Origin: AP-15 sp963832875
GTDB taxonomy: Bacteria > Pseudomonadota > Alphaproteobacteria > ATCC43930 > CGMCC-115725
Direction: 5' to 3'
DNA: 64,000 bases
NCBI GenBank assembly: GCA_963832875.1
Contig: CAWHWB010000008.1
Coordinates: forward strand, 62,001-126,000
Part shown: in pieces, positions 47,336 to 56,880 of the stretch
Numbering within the stretch: position 1 is the stretch's first letter
Layout of the letters: each line of letters starts with the position of its first letter
Notes under the pieces: generated by a model
The model's input: the letters and a program-made list of their open reading frames with translations, nothing else
Told to the model about the DNA's origin: nothing
The model's database searches: none
Translations under genes and position numbers: made by a program

Positions 47336-49264
47336 TTGGCGCTTGCCATCGTTTTTCTGCCGCTTGTCGCCGCGATCATCGCCGGCTTTTTCGGGCGCGC
47401 GATCGGCGACCGCGGCTCTCAGGTGGTCACCTGCGGCGCGCTGCTGTTGTCGGCGGCGCTGGGCATCATTCTGTTCCGCGGCATCCTCGCCGCACCGGGG
47501 CCGCAGATCATCCCGCTGTTCCAGTGGATCGTCGCTGGCGGGGTCGACGTCGCCTGGTCGATCAGGCTCGACACCTTGAGCGGCGTCATGATCGTCGTCG
47601 TCACCGTCGTCTCGTCGATGGTCCATGTCTATTCGATCGGCTACATGGCAGAGGACAAATCGATCCCCCGCTTTATGGCCTACATGAGCCTGTTTACCTT
47701 CTTCATGCTGGCATTGGTTACCTCGGACAACTTCGTACAGCTGTTTTTTGGCTGGGAAGGCGTCGGCCTGATGTCTTACCTGCTGGTCGGTTTCTGGTAC
47801 GATCGGCCGTCAGCCAACGCCGCGGCGATCAAAGCCTTCCTTGTCAACCGGGTCGGCGATTTCGGCTTTTCGCTCGGCATCTTTGCCGTCTTCGTGATTT
47901 TCGGCACGCTGAACTTTCCCGAGGTGTTTGCCCGGGCGCCGAAGGTCGTCGGCACGACGATGGATTTTCTCGGCTGGCGGGTCGATTCGCTGACGCTCGC
48001 CTCAATCCTGTTGTTCGTCGGTGCGATGGGGAAATCGGCGCAGATCCCGCTCCACACCTGGCTGCCCGATGCGATGGAGGGGCCGACCCCGGTCTCCGCC
48101 CTGATCCACGCGGCGACCATGGTGACGGCCGGGGTTTTCATGGTGGCGCGGTTGTCGCCGCTGTTCGAATATTCGCCGACCGCACTCGTCGTCGTCGGCG
48201 TGATCGGCGGCACCACCGCGATGTTCGCCGCCAGCATCGCCATGGCCCAGAACGACATCAAAAAGGTTGTTGCCTATTCGACCTGCAGCCAACTCGGCTA
48301 CATGTTCATCGCGGCCGGCGTCTCAGCCTACGCCGCCGGCATTTTCCATCTGTTTACCCATGCCTTCTTCAAGGGGCTGTTGTTCCTGTGCTGCGGGGCG
48401 GTGATCCACGCGATGGGCGGCGAGCAGGACATGCGCCGCATGGGTGGGCTGTGGCGCAAGACCCCGGTCACCTATGTGACAATGTGGGTCGGCGCCCTGT
48501 CGCTGAGCGCCATCCCGCCGTTTTCCGGCTATTGGTCGAAGGACACGATCCTCGACGCGGCCTGGGCCTCAGGCACCGCCGCTGGCCGCTACGGCTGGTG
48601 CCTTGGCACCTTGGCCGCGTTCATGACCGCCTTTTACATTTCGCGGGTCATGTTCATGACCTTCCACGGCGAGCCGCGCGCCGGCGAGGAGCCCATGCAT
48701 CATGCGCATGAGGCACCCTGGGTCATGCTGATCCCACTGATCGTGCTGGCGATCGGCGCCGCCTTCTTTGGCTGGCTCGGCTACGATTATTTTGTCGGCG
48801 CCGACAGCGCGCAGTTCTGGAAAGCCGCGATCCTGGTGCTGCCCGGCCACAATGCGCTGGCCAAGGCCGAGCAGATACCCACGGTGATCGCCTATCTGCC
48901 GCTGCTCGCTGCAATTGTCGGCATCGCTATCGCCTATGTGTTTTACATCATTGACCCGCGGATCCCGGTGCGGCTCGCCCAGCGCTTCCGCCTGCTCTAC
49001 CTGTTCCTGCTGAACAAATGGTATTTCGACGAACTCTATGATCGGCTCTTCGTCCGGCCGGCGATGGCGCTCGGTGACGGGCTGTGGAAATCGGGCGACG
49101 GCGCGCTGATCGACGGGCTGGGGCCGAACGGAGTGGCCTCGCTGACCCGCGACCTGGCGCGGCAGGCGAGCCGGCTGCAGAGCGGCTATCTCTATCATTA
49201 CGCCTTCGCCATGCTGATCGGGCTCGCGGCGTTCGTGACCTGGTATCTGTTGTTGCCGCATTGA
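47336..49264 (+). CDS. nuoL: NADH-quinone oxidoreductase subunit L
   Basis: A 642-residue antiporter-like proton channel subunit with the long lateral helix. It has FFGWEGVGLMSYLLVGFWYD, MGKSAQIPLHTWLPDAMEGP and NDIKKVVAYSTCSQLGYMF. I chose TTG at 47336, because GGAGG lies 8 bases upstream and alphaproteobacterial NuoL proteins start close to this point; GTG at 47300 would add 12 residues. The preceding repeat cluster pushes nuoL more than 200 bases from nuoK. Confidence 0.95.
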   Translation: MALAIVFLPLVAAIIAGFFGRAIGDRGSQVVTCGALLLSAALGIILFRGILAAPGPQIIPLFQWIVAGGVDVAWSIRLDTLSGVMIVVVTVVSSMVHVYSIGYMAEDKSIPRFMAYMSLFTFFMLALVTSDNFVQLFFGWEGVGLMSYLLVGFWYDRPSANAAAIKAFLVNRVGDFGFSLGIFAVFVIFGTLNFPEVFARAPKVVGTTMDFLGWRVDSLTLASILLFVGAMGKSAQIPLHTWLPDAMEGPTPVSALIHAATMVTAGVFMVARLSPLFEYSPTALVVVGVIGGTTAMFAASIAMAQNDIKKVVAYSTCSQLGYMFIAAGVSAYAAGIFHLFTHAFFKGLLFLCCGAVIHAMGGEQDMRRMGGLWRKTPVTYVTMWVGALSLSAIPPFSGYWSKDTILDAAWASGTAAGRYGWCLGTLAAFMTAFYISRVMFMTFHGEPRAGEEPMHHAHEAPWVMLIPLIVLAIGAAFFGWLGYDYFVGADSAQFWKAAILVLPGHNALAKAEQIPTVIAYLPLLAAIVGIAIAYVFYIIDPRIPVRLAQRFRLLYLFLLNKWYFDELYDRLFVRPAMALGDGLWKSGDGALIDGLGPNGVASLTRDLARQASRLQSGYLYHYAFAMLIGLAAFVTWYLLLPH

Positions 49265-49280
49265 GCGAGAGGCGTTTGTC

Positions 49281-50798
49281 GTGAGCCATTGGCCGCTCCT
49301 TTCGCTCGTCACCTTTTTGCCGCTGGTCGGCGTCGCCTTCATCCTGATGACCCGCGGCGAGCCCGCAGTGGTCGCGCGCAACGCGCGGTTTATCGCGTTA
49401 TGGACCTCCCTGATCGTCTTTGCGCTCTCGGTGCTGCTATGGGTCGAATTCGACCCGAACACCGCCGCCTTCCAATTTGTCGAGCGGGCGAAATGGATCA
49501 GCCTCGGCGGGTTCACGATCACCTACCACATGGGGATCGACGGGGTCTCGCTGTTTTTTATTCTGCTCTCGACGCTGTTAACGTTGCTCTCGATCATTTC
49601 TGCATGGCGAGTCATTACATTTCAGGTCAAGGAATTCATGATTGCCTTCCTGGTCCTGGAAACCTTTATGGTCGGTATCTTCTGTTCTCTTGATTTCATT
49701 GTCTTTTATGTGTTTTTCGAGGGGGTTCTGGTTCCGATGTTCCTGATCATCGGAATCTGGGGGGCAGAAAACCGGGTCTATTCGGCGTTCAAGTTTTTTC
49801 TGTATACATTGCTTGGTTCGGTGCTGATGCTGCTGGCGATCCTCGCAATCTACTTTCAGACCGGAACCACCGACATCGAATATGTGCTGAACCATAGCCA
49901 GCTGTTCTCTGCCGGCCTGCAGAAATGGCTGTGGCTGGCGTTTTTCGCCTCGTTTGCTATCAAGGTGCCGATGTGGCCGGTGCACACTTGGCTGCCCGAC
50001 GCGCATGTCGAAGCGCCGACCGCGGGTTCGGTCATTCTTGCCGGCATCCTTCTAAAACTCGGCGGCTATGGCTTTATCCGCTTCTCGTTGCCGATGTTTC
50101 CGCTCGCCTCGCATTATTTCACGCCGCTGATCTTCACGCTCAGCGCCATCGCGGTGATCTACACCTCGCTGGTGGCGCTGGCCCAGACCGACATGAAAAA
50201 GCTGGTCGCCTATTCCTCGATCGCGCATATGGGGTTTGTGACCATGGGCCTGTTCGCGCTGACGCAGGAGGCGGTGCAGGGGGCGGTGATCCAGATGCTG
50301 AGCCACGGGCTCGTTTCGGCTGCCCTCTTTCTGTGCGTCGGCGTGCTTTACGACCGGATGCACACCCATGAGATCGCGCGCTTTGGCGGCCTCGTCGAGC
50401 GCATGCCGGCCTATGCGTTCGTCTTCATGGCGTTCACGCTTGCCTCGGTCGGGCTGCCCGGCACCAGCGGTTTCGTCGGCGAGTTCCTGATCCTGCTCGG
50501 CACCTTCCGGGTCAATACGCTCGAATGCTTCTTAGCGGCGACGGCGCTGTTTCTCGCACCGGCCTATATGCTCTATCTCTATCGCCGGGTGATCTTCGGC
50601 ACGATAACCCGCGCCGATTTGCGCGGCATTCTTGACCTCAGCCCGCGCGAGAAGTTCGTGTTCGCGCCGCTCCTTGTTCTGGTGCTGTGGATGGGGATCT
50701 ATCCGAGCTCGTTCCTGCGGCCGATCCAGGCCTCGGTCGACCATATCGTAGCACAGGCGACCGGCGCCCCGGGTCTGCGCCGCGCGAGCCTGCCTTAG
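49281..50798 (+). CDS. nuoM: NADH-quinone oxidoreductase subunit M
   Basis: A 505-residue antiporter-like subunit. Motifs are FKSxxVPxHxWLPDAHxEAPT (here IKVPMWPVHTWLPDAHVEAP) and DMKKLVAYSSIAHMGFV. Start is GTG with GAGAGG upstream. Bases 49580-49870 use AT-rich codons (roughly 45-50 percent GC) in an otherwise GC-rich gene, while the protein sequence there stays normal. Confidence 0.97.
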   Translation: MSHWPLLSLVTFLPLVGVAFILMTRGEPAVVARNARFIALWTSLIVFALSVLLWVEFDPNTAAFQFVERAKWISLGGFTITYHMGIDGVSLFFILLSTLLTLLSIISAWRVITFQVKEFMIAFLVLETFMVGIFCSLDFIVFYVFFEGVLVPMFLIIGIWGAENRVYSAFKFFLYTLLGSVLMLLAILAIYFQTGTTDIEYVLNHSQLFSAGLQKWLWLAFFASFAIKVPMWPVHTWLPDAHVEAPTAGSVILAGILLKLGGYGFIRFSLPMFPLASHYFTPLIFTLSAIAVIYTSLVALAQTDMKKLVAYSSIAHMGFVTMGLFALTQEAVQGAVIQMLSHGLVSAALFLCVGVLYDRMHTHEIARFGGLVERMPAYAFVFMAFTLASVGLPGTSGFVGEFLILLGTFRVNTLECFLAATALFLAPAYMLYLYRRVIFGTITRADLRGILDLSPREKFVFAPLLVLVLWMGIYPSSFLRPIQASVDHIVAQATGAPGLRRASLP

Positions 50799-50806
50799 GC
50801 GCCGCG

Positions 50807-52258
50807 ATGCCTCGTCTCGCCGTTCCCGATCTGTCGCCGGCCTTGCCGGAGATGCTGCTGGCCGCGCTGGCGATGGCGCTGTTGATCCTCGGCGCCTTTC
50901 GCGGCGAGCGCTCGAACCGGCTTGTCTCTTGGTTGGCGATTTTGGCTCTGATCATCGTGCTTGCCGTGGACTTGCTCGGCGGACCCGAGCGCCGCGTCGG
51001 TTTTTACGGAATGTTCGTCATCGACGCCTTTGCCCTGTTCATGCAGACCCTGGTGCTGGTGGGCTCGGGCGTCACCATTCTGATGGCGATGAATTACAAC
51101 GAGGAGCAGGGCATCGCCCGCTTCGAATTCCCGGTCCTGGTGCTGTTGGCCACCACCGGCATGATGGTGATGATCTCGGCCAACGATTTGATCACCCTCT
51201 ATGTCGGCCTCGAATTGCAAAATCTGGCGCTCTATGTCGTCGCCAGCTTTGATCGCGATTCGTCGCGGTCGACCGAGGCCGGGCTAAAATACTTTGTCCT
51301 AGGCGGGCTTTCCTCGGGCATGCTCCTCTATGGTCTGTCGCTGGTTTACGGCTTTGCCGGCACCACCGCCTTTGGCGATCTCACGCGGCTATTCGCCGGC
51401 GCCGCGCCGGTGTCGCCCGGCCTGATCATCGGTCTGGTCTTCATCCTCGCCGGTCTGGCGTTCAAGATCTCGGCGGTGCCGTTCCATATGTGGACGCCCG
51501 ATGTCTATGAGGGCGCGCCAACCCCGGTCAGCATGTTTTTCGCGATCGCCCCCAAGATGGCGGCACTCGCCCTGTTGATCCGCGTCATGATCGCGCCATT
51601 CGGGTCGCTGGTCGGCGACTGGCGGCAGATCATCGTCTTTCTGTCGATCGCTTCAATGGTGTTCGGCTCGGTCGCCGCGATCGCCCAGCCCAACATCAAG
51701 CGGCTGATGGCCTACAGCTCGATCGGGCATGTCGGCTATCTCTTGATCGGATTGGCCGCCGGCACGACCGAGGGCATCCGCGGGGTGCTGGTCTATCTGG
51801 CGATCTATCTGTTTATGAATGTCGGTGCCTGGGGGGTGGTTCTGTGCATGCGCCGGCAGGGGCGGATGCTCGATCAGATCTCCGATTTGGCCGGACTGTC
51901 GCGGACCCGGCCGGAGCTGGCGCTGGCGCTGGCGATCTTCATGTTTTCACTGGCCGGGATTCCGCCGGCCGCCGGGTTTTTCGCCAAGCTCTACATTTTC
52001 TTCGCGGCGATCGACGCCAAGCTGACCGGGCTCGCCGTGGTCGGCGTCGTGACCAGCGTGGTCGGGGCTTTCTATTACCTGCGCATCGTCAAGGTCATGT
52101 ATTTCGACGAGCCGACGGGCGCCCTCGATTCGCCGATCGCGGTCGAGCTCAAGGGCGTGCTGTTCGTCACCGCTCTGGTGACGCTGTTCTTTTTTCTGCT
52201 GCCCGGGCCGCTCGTCGGTGGCGCCGAGGCGGCCGCGGCGTCGCTGTTTTTGCGATGA
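50807..52258 (+). CDS. nuoN: NADH-quinone oxidoreductase subunit N
   Basis: A 483-residue third antiporter-like subunit. It shows SANDLITLYVGLELQNLALY, FKISAVPFHMWTPDVYEGAP and NIKRLMAYSSIGHVGYLLIG. ATG at 50807 is the family start; the longer frame from 50687 lies inside nuoM. The birA start overlaps its stop, so the downstream genes are probably part of the same transcript. Confidence 0.97.
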   Translation: MPRLAVPDLSPALPEMLLAALAMALLILGAFRGERSNRLVSWLAILALIIVLAVDLLGGPERRVGFYGMFVIDAFALFMQTLVLVGSGVTILMAMNYNEEQGIARFEFPVLVLLATTGMMVMISANDLITLYVGLELQNLALYVVASFDRDSSRSTEAGLKYFVLGGLSSGMLLYGLSLVYGFAGTTAFGDLTRLFAGAAPVSPGLIIGLVFILAGLAFKISAVPFHMWTPDVYEGAPTPVSMFFAIAPKMAALALLIRVMIAPFGSLVGDWRQIIVFLSIASMVFGSVAAIAQPNIKRLMAYSSIGHVGYLLIGLAAGTTEGIRGVLVYLAIYLFMNVGAWGVVLCMRRQGRMLDQISDLAGLSRTRPELALALAIFMFSLAGIPPAAGFFAKLYIFFAAIDAKLTGLAVVGVVTSVVGAFYYLRIVKVMYFDEPTGALDSPIAVELKGVLFVTALVTLFFFLLPGPLVGGAEAAAASLFLR

Positions 52259-53055
52259 CCGGGTTAGAGCCGCTGCTGCCGCCTGGCTATCGGCTGGTTC
52301 GCCACGATACGATCGGCAGCACCAATGACGAGGCCAAGCGGCTGGCGCGTGAGGGTGCTGTGGCGGGAACCGTCGTCTGGGCGCTCGAGCAGACTGCCGG
52401 GCGCGGACGGCGCGGGCGCCGCTGGCTGTCGCCGCGCGGCAATCTTTATGCATCGCTAGTGCTGCGCCCGGCCTGTCCGCCCGATTGCGCTGCGCGGCTC
52501 GGTTTCGCCGCGGCCTTGGCGGTCGGCGACGCGCTCGGAAACCTAGTGCCGGGGCTCGGCGGGCTCGCCTGCAAATGGCCGAACGACGTATTGTTGGGCG
52601 GCCGCAAGGTCGCGGGCCTGCTGCTCGAATCGGAAACCGGCTTTGGATCGCAGGTCAGCTCCGGATCGAAGGTCGGCGGCGGCGAGAACCTCGCCTTTCT
52701 GGTCATCGGGGTCGGGATCAATCTGGTCTCGGCGCCGGCCGATTCCGAGTTTCCGGCCACCTCGCTCGCCGCGGAAGATCATGCGCCGCCCGAGCCGGCG
52801 GCGATGCTCGAAGCCGTCGTCGGCTGCTTCGAAAGCTGGGAGCGGCGCTGGCGGGAGGAGGGGTTCGCCCCGGTGCGCGCCGCGTGGCTGGCGCGCGCGG
52901 CGGCCCGTGGCCAGCCGATCCGGGTCCGCCTGGAAGGCGCCACCTTGCACGGCCGGTTTGCCGATCTCGACCAGCGCGGGGCGCTGGTGCTGGACACTCC
53001 CGGGGGGCTCCGGCTGATCTCGGCCGGCGACGTGTTTCCGGCGGCCTGGCGATAA
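52255..53055 (+). CDS. birA: Biotin--[acetyl-CoA-carboxylase] ligase
   Basis: A 266-residue biotin protein ligase that activates biotin with ATP and attaches it to a carboxyl carrier protein. Motifs are IGSTNDEAKRLA, QTAGRGRRGRRWLSPRGNLY (biotinyl-AMP loop) and CKWPNDVLLGGRKVAGLLLE. There is no N-terminal winged helix, so it is ligase only and not a repressor. An insert with two similar GSQVSSGSKV-like stretches lies before the ligase core resumes at VIGVGINL. Confidence 0.95.
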   Translation: MTGLEPLLPPGYRLVRHDTIGSTNDEAKRLAREGAVAGTVVWALEQTAGRGRRGRRWLSPRGNLYASLVLRPACPPDCAARLGFAAALAVGDALGNLVPGLGGLACKWPNDVLLGGRKVAGLLLESETGFGSQVSSGSKVGGGENLAFLVIGVGINLVSAPADSEFPATSLAAEDHAPPEPAAMLEAVVGCFESWERRWREEGFAPVRAAWLARAAARGQPIRVRLEGATLHGRFADLDQRGALVLDTPGGLRLISAGDVFPAAWR

Positions 53056-53060
53056 CCGCG

Positions 53061-53837
53061 ATGCTGCTCGTGATCGATTCGGGAAATACCAACGTCGTCT
53101 TCGCCGTCTATGCCGGGGACGAGCTGCGCGCCTCGTGGCGGGCGGCGACCAACCCGAAGCGCACCGCCGACGAATACTGGGTGTGGCTGACCCAACTGAT
53201 GGCGCTCAGCGGGATCGCGCGCACCGACATCGGCGCGACGATCATCGCCAATGTGGTGCCGGAGGCGTCGTTCAACCTCATCGGGCTGTGCCGGCGCTAT
53301 TTCGGCAATGAGCCCTTGGTCATCGGCCGGCCGAATTGCAATCCCGGCATCGGCATCGATGTCGATATGCCGCCGCAGAATGTGGGCGCCGACCGGATCG
53401 CCAACGCGGTCGCCGCGCGGGATCGGTACCAGGCGCCGCTGATGGTTGTCGATTTCGGCACCTCGACAAATTTCGACATCGTCGACCGGGCCGGCAATTA
53501 CTGCGGCGGGGTTCTGGCGCCGGGACCGAATTTGGCGGTGCTGGCGTTGGAGATGGCGGCGGCGCAGCTGCCGCGGGTGTCGATCGAGCGCCCGCCAAGC
53601 GTCGTCGGCCGCAGCACCGTCCCGGCCATGCAATCCGGCGTGTTCTGGGGCTATGTCGGGCTGGTCGAGGGGCTGGTGCGGCGCATCCGCGACGAACGCG
53701 GCGAGAGCATGGGGGTCATCGCCACCGGCGGCCTGGCGCCGCTGTTTGCCACTGAAATCCACGTGATCGACAAAGTCGATCCCGATCTGACCTTATGGGG
53801 GCTGCGCCTGATCTACCGACGAAACGCCAACCAATGA
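53061..53837 (+). CDS. coaX: Type III pantothenate kinase
   Basis: A 258-residue kinase of the acetate and sugar kinase fold that phosphorylates pantothenate, the first step of CoA synthesis. Motifs are LLVIDSGNTNVVFAVYAGDE (phosphate loop), GADRIANAVAARDRY and VVDFGTSTNFDIVDRAGNY. The start is 5 bases after the birA stop. The order nuoN-birA-coaX-rnj is common in alphaproteobacteria. Confidence 0.96.
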   Translation: MLLVIDSGNTNVVFAVYAGDELRASWRAATNPKRTADEYWVWLTQLMALSGIARTDIGATIIANVVPEASFNLIGLCRRYFGNEPLVIGRPNCNPGIGIDVDMPPQNVGADRIANAVAARDRYQAPLMVVDFGTSTNFDIVDRAGNYCGGVLAPGPNLAVLALEMAAAQLPRVSIERPPSVVGRSTVPAMQSGVFWGYVGLVEGLVRRIRDERGESMGVIATGGLAPLFATEIHVIDKVDPDLTLWGLRLIYRRNANQ

Positions 53838-55528
53838 GCGAACTGCCCGCCCCACCGACCGTCGCCGGTTCCCGAGCCGACGATCCGGATGCGCTCTATT
53901 TCGTAGCGCTCGGCGGCGCCAACGAGATCGGCATGAATTTGGGCCTCTACGGCTGCGCCGGCCAGTGGTTGATCGTCGATTGCGGCGTCACCTTCGGTGA
54001 CGATTCTCAACCGGGGCTCGAAGTCGTGATGCCCGACCCGGCGTTCATTGCCGAGCGCCGCGATCATTTGCTCGGGATCGTCGCGACCCACGCGCATGAA
54101 GACCATATCGGCGCCATCCCTTATCTTTGGCCGCAGCTGCGCTGTCCGGTCTGGGCAACGCCGTTCACCGCCTCGCTGCTGCGCGCGAAGCTGGTCGAGG
54201 CGGGGCTGGCCGACCTGGTCAGGATCAACATCGTGCCGATGTCGGGCCGGTTCACGATCGGCCCGTTCGAGCTCGAACTGATCACCTTGACCCATTCGAT
54301 CCCCGAGCCCAACGCGGTCGTGCTGCGCACCGTCGCCGGGACCGTGCTGCATACCGGGGATTGGAAGCTAGATCCCGACCCGCTGATCGGCGAGCCTGCC
54401 GACGAGGCGGCCCTCCAGCGGCTCGGCGACGAGGGCGTGTTGGCGATGATCGGCGATTCGACCAACGCGCTGCGGCCCGGCAGCTCGGGGTCGGAAGCTG
54501 ATCTGCGCCGTTCGCTGACCGAGCTGATCGGCCGTTACGATGCGCGCGTCGCGGTCGCCTGTTTCGCTTCCAACGTCGCGCGCCTTGAAACCATCGCCTT
54601 TGCCGCTGCAGCGCACGGCCGCGACGTGGCCCTGGTCGGCCGCTCGCTGTGGCGGATCGACAAGACCGCGCGGGAGACCGGCTATCTCGCCGGCGTGCCG
54701 CCTTTTCTGAGCGAGGATGAGGCGGCCTACATCCCGCGCGACAGAATCCTGATGATCTGCACCGGCAGCCAGGGCGAGCCGCGCTCGGCATTGGCCCGGA
54801 TCGCCCGCGACGATCACCCGAGCGTCGAGCTCGAGCCGGGCGACGTCGCGATCTTTTCGTCTCGAATCATTCCCGGCAACGAAAAAGCGATCGGCCGGCT
54901 GCAGAATGCGTTGGCCCGGCAGGGGGTCGAGATCGTCACCGAGGAGGATCATTTCGTCCACGTTTCCGGCCATCCCGCCCGCGACGAGCTGATCCGCATG
55001 TACCAGATGATCCGTCCTAAAGTTGCGATCCCGGTGCATGGCGAGGCGCGCCACCTGATCGCCCACGCCAACCTCGCCGCCGAGTGCCAAGTGCCGCAGC
55101 CGCTGGTCATCGAAAATGGCGATATGGTGCGGCTCGGATCGGGCGGCGGCACGATTGTCGACGAGGTGCCGGTCGGGCGGCTGGCGAGCGACGGCAAGAC
55201 CCTGCTGCCACTCGAAGGGGCCGCGTTGAAGGACCGACGCCGGCTGGTTTTCAACGGCAGCGCCGTGGCCACGTTGGTCCTCGACCGTCGCGGACGGCTC
55301 GCCGCCCCGCCGGCGATTGCCGTGATCGGGCTGGTCGAGCCGGAGGCGGCGCAGGCGGCCGTGCCGTTCCTGCGCACCGCCATCGAGCGGGCATTCGACC
55401 AACTGCCGGAAACAGCGCGCCATGACGACGCCGTCATCGGCGAGGCGGCGCGCCGGGCGTTGCGCCGGGTTCTCAATGAGCGCTTCGGCAAGCGTCCGCT
55501 GGTCGAGATCCAAGTGGTGCGGATCTGA
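53834..55528 (+). CDS. rnj: Ribonuclease J
   Basis: A 564-residue metallo-beta-lactamase/beta-CASP ribonuclease for 5' end maturation and RNA decay. The zinc motif is THAHEDHIGAIPYLWPQL near residues 86-100. The beta-CASP part has CTGSQGEPRSALARIA and HVSGHPARDELIRMYQMIRP, and the final metal His is in PVHGEARHL. The product overlaps coaX by 4 bases. RNase J with RNase III in the same organism is normal for rhizobia-like alphaproteobacteria. Confidence 0.96.
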   Translation: MSELPAPPTVAGSRADDPDALYFVALGGANEIGMNLGLYGCAGQWLIVDCGVTFGDDSQPGLEVVMPDPAFIAERRDHLLGIVATHAHEDHIGAIPYLWPQLRCPVWATPFTASLLRAKLVEAGLADLVRINIVPMSGRFTIGPFELELITLTHSIPEPNAVVLRTVAGTVLHTGDWKLDPDPLIGEPADEAALQRLGDEGVLAMIGDSTNALRPGSSGSEADLRRSLTELIGRYDARVAVACFASNVARLETIAFAAAAHGRDVALVGRSLWRIDKTARETGYLAGVPPFLSEDEAAYIPRDRILMICTGSQGEPRSALARIARDDHPSVELEPGDVAIFSSRIIPGNEKAIGRLQNALARQGVEIVTEEDHFVHVSGHPARDELIRMYQMIRPKVAIPVHGEARHLIAHANLAAECQVPQPLVIENGDMVRLGSGGGTIVDEVPVGRLASDGKTLLPLEGAALKDRRRLVFNGSAVATLVLDRRGRLAAPPAIAVIGLVEPEAAQAAVPFLRTAIERAFDQLPETARHDDAVIGEAARRALRRVLNERFGKRPLVEIQVVRI

Positions 55529-55570
55529 GCTGATGGTGCGGCATGCGGTTTCCCACATCCGCCCATTGCT

Positions 55571-55608
55571 CCCTCGCCCCGCTGGCCCGCTGGCGGGGAG
55601 AGGGCTGG
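55571..55608. repeat. Palindromic repeat between rnj and mce, CCCTCNCCCC type
   Basis: The arms CCCTCGCCCCGC (55571-55582) and GCGGGGAGAGGG (55593-55604) match in 11 of 12 positions. The right flank GCTGGGGTGAGGAG repeats the tail of the element at 2900-3012. Third member of that family in the window. Confidence 0.75.
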
Positions 55609-55643
55609 GGTGAGGAGCAGGCTTTGAGAGGACCATCCCGGCC

Positions 55644-56048
55644 ATGATCGGGCGATTGAACCACATCGCGATCGTCGTGCCCGATCTCGCCGCGGCGAGC
55701 ACCGTCTACCGGCAGGTGCTGGGTGCCCGGGTTTCCGAGCCGCGGGCGTTGCACGCTCACGGCGTCACGCTCGTCTTTGTCGAATTGCCGAACACCAAAA
55801 TCGAATTGCTCGAACCGCTCGGCGACGCCTCGCCGGTGCGCGGCTTTCTCGAGCGCAACCCCTCGGGCGGGATGCATCATCTGTGCTACGAGGTAGCCGA
55901 CATCGTCGCAGCGCGCGACCGGCTCTGCGCAGAGGGAGCGCGGGTGCTCGGCGACGGCGAGCCGCGGCCCGGCGCCCATGGCAAGCCGGTGCTGTTTCTG
56001 CATCCGAAGGATTTCTGCGGCACTTTGATCGAGCTCGAACAGGTGTGA
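55644..56048 (+). CDS. mce: Methylmalonyl-CoA epimerase
   Basis: A 134-residue vicinal oxygen chelate (glyoxalase-like) protein that interconverts (S)- and (R)-methylmalonyl-CoA in propionyl-CoA use. It has GRLNHIAIVVPDLAAASTVY (metal His), VELPNTKIELLEPLG (metal Glu region), GGMHHLCYEV and the final metal Glu in GTLIELEQV. GAGAGG precedes the ATG. Its place after rnj is conserved in many relatives. Confidence 0.95.
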   Translation: MIGRLNHIAIVVPDLAAASTVYRQVLGARVSEPRALHAHGVTLVFVELPNTKIELLEPLGDASPVRGFLERNPSGGMHHLCYEVADIVAARDRLCAEGARVLGDGEPRPGAHGKPVLFLHPKDFCGTLIELEQV

Positions 56049-56118
56049 GCGATCGAACCGGTATAGGTCGGGGTGGGCGCGCCGCGATCGCCATGGTTCG
56101 GCATCGACGGGTCGCGCG

Positions 56119-56661
56119 ATGAGCGCCGCTTATTGTCAGTTGGCGCCCGGCCACCCGGTCCACAGCCGCTATCACGACGCCGAATACGGTTTTCCTGCGA
56201 GCGACGAGCGGGTTTTGTTCGAGCGGCTGATGCTCGAGATCAACCAGGCCGGCCTGTCGTGGCTGACGATCCTCAACAAGCGCGCGGGGTTTCGCGCCGC
56301 CTTCGCCGATTTCGAAGTCGACCGGGTCGCCGCGTTCGGCCCCGCCGAATTCGAGCGCCTGCTCGCCGATCCGAGGATCGTGCGCAACCGGCTCAAGATC
56401 GAGGCCGCGATCGAGAATGCGCGCCGCATCCAGGCGTTGCGCCGGACGTACGGTGCCTTCGCCTTATGGCTAGACGCGCACCATCCGCGTTTGCCCGAAG
56501 CCTGGACGCAGCTGTTCCGCAAGAATTTTCGCTTCACCGGCGGGCAGATCGTCAACGAGTTCTTGATGAGTCTCGGCTATCTGCCGGGGGCGCATGAACC
56601 GGATTGCCCGGTGTTTGCAAAAATTGCCGAACTCTCGCCGCCCTGGTTGCGGGCGGCGTGA
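56119..56661 (+). CDS. tag: DNA-3-methyladenine glycosylase I
   Basis: A 180-residue Tag-type base-excision enzyme that removes 3-methyladenine from alkylated DNA. The family blocks YHDAEYGFPASDERVLFERL, EINQAGLSWLTILNKRAGFR and FTGGQIVNEFLMSLGYLPGA are present. The C-terminal zinc ligands are in AHEPDCPVF. The N-terminal zinc Cys is near residue 6, but the usual RCxW is altered to AAYCQLAPGHP. The grr cluster starts 220 bases downstream. Confidence 0.92.
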   Translation: MSAAYCQLAPGHPVHSRYHDAEYGFPASDERVLFERLMLEINQAGLSWLTILNKRAGFRAAFADFEVDRVAAFGPAEFERLLADPRIVRNRLKIEAAIENARRIQALRRTYGAFALWLDAHHPRLPEAWTQLFRKNFRFTGGQIVNEFLMSLGYLPGAHEPDCPVFAKIAELSPPWLRAA

Positions 56662-56693
56662 GCGCGCTCGAATGGCGCCGGAGAAAAGTGGCT

Positions 56694-56722
56694 TTGACCG
56701 TGAGGTGCTTTCCTGTTACCGA
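56694..56722 (+). promoter_or_regulatory. Candidate promoter for the grr cluster
   Basis: TTGACC (56694-56699) and TACCGA (56717-56722) with a 17-base spacer lie about 160 bases before the first precursor gene. The long leader that follows contains no clear ORF with a ribosome binding site. Confidence 0.35.
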
Positions 56723-56880
56723 GACAGGGTGTTGGCGCGTCAGCCGGGGGACGTGCGCGCGCGCGACGGGGGCAAACAGGGAAATTTGATGTCATTCGTC
56801 CGGCGGATCGGCTTCGCTTCGTGCCCCGAAAAGCGTGCCCGATCGTCGTATCGGGTCGGGTTTGGGATGAGGTGGGCTTA

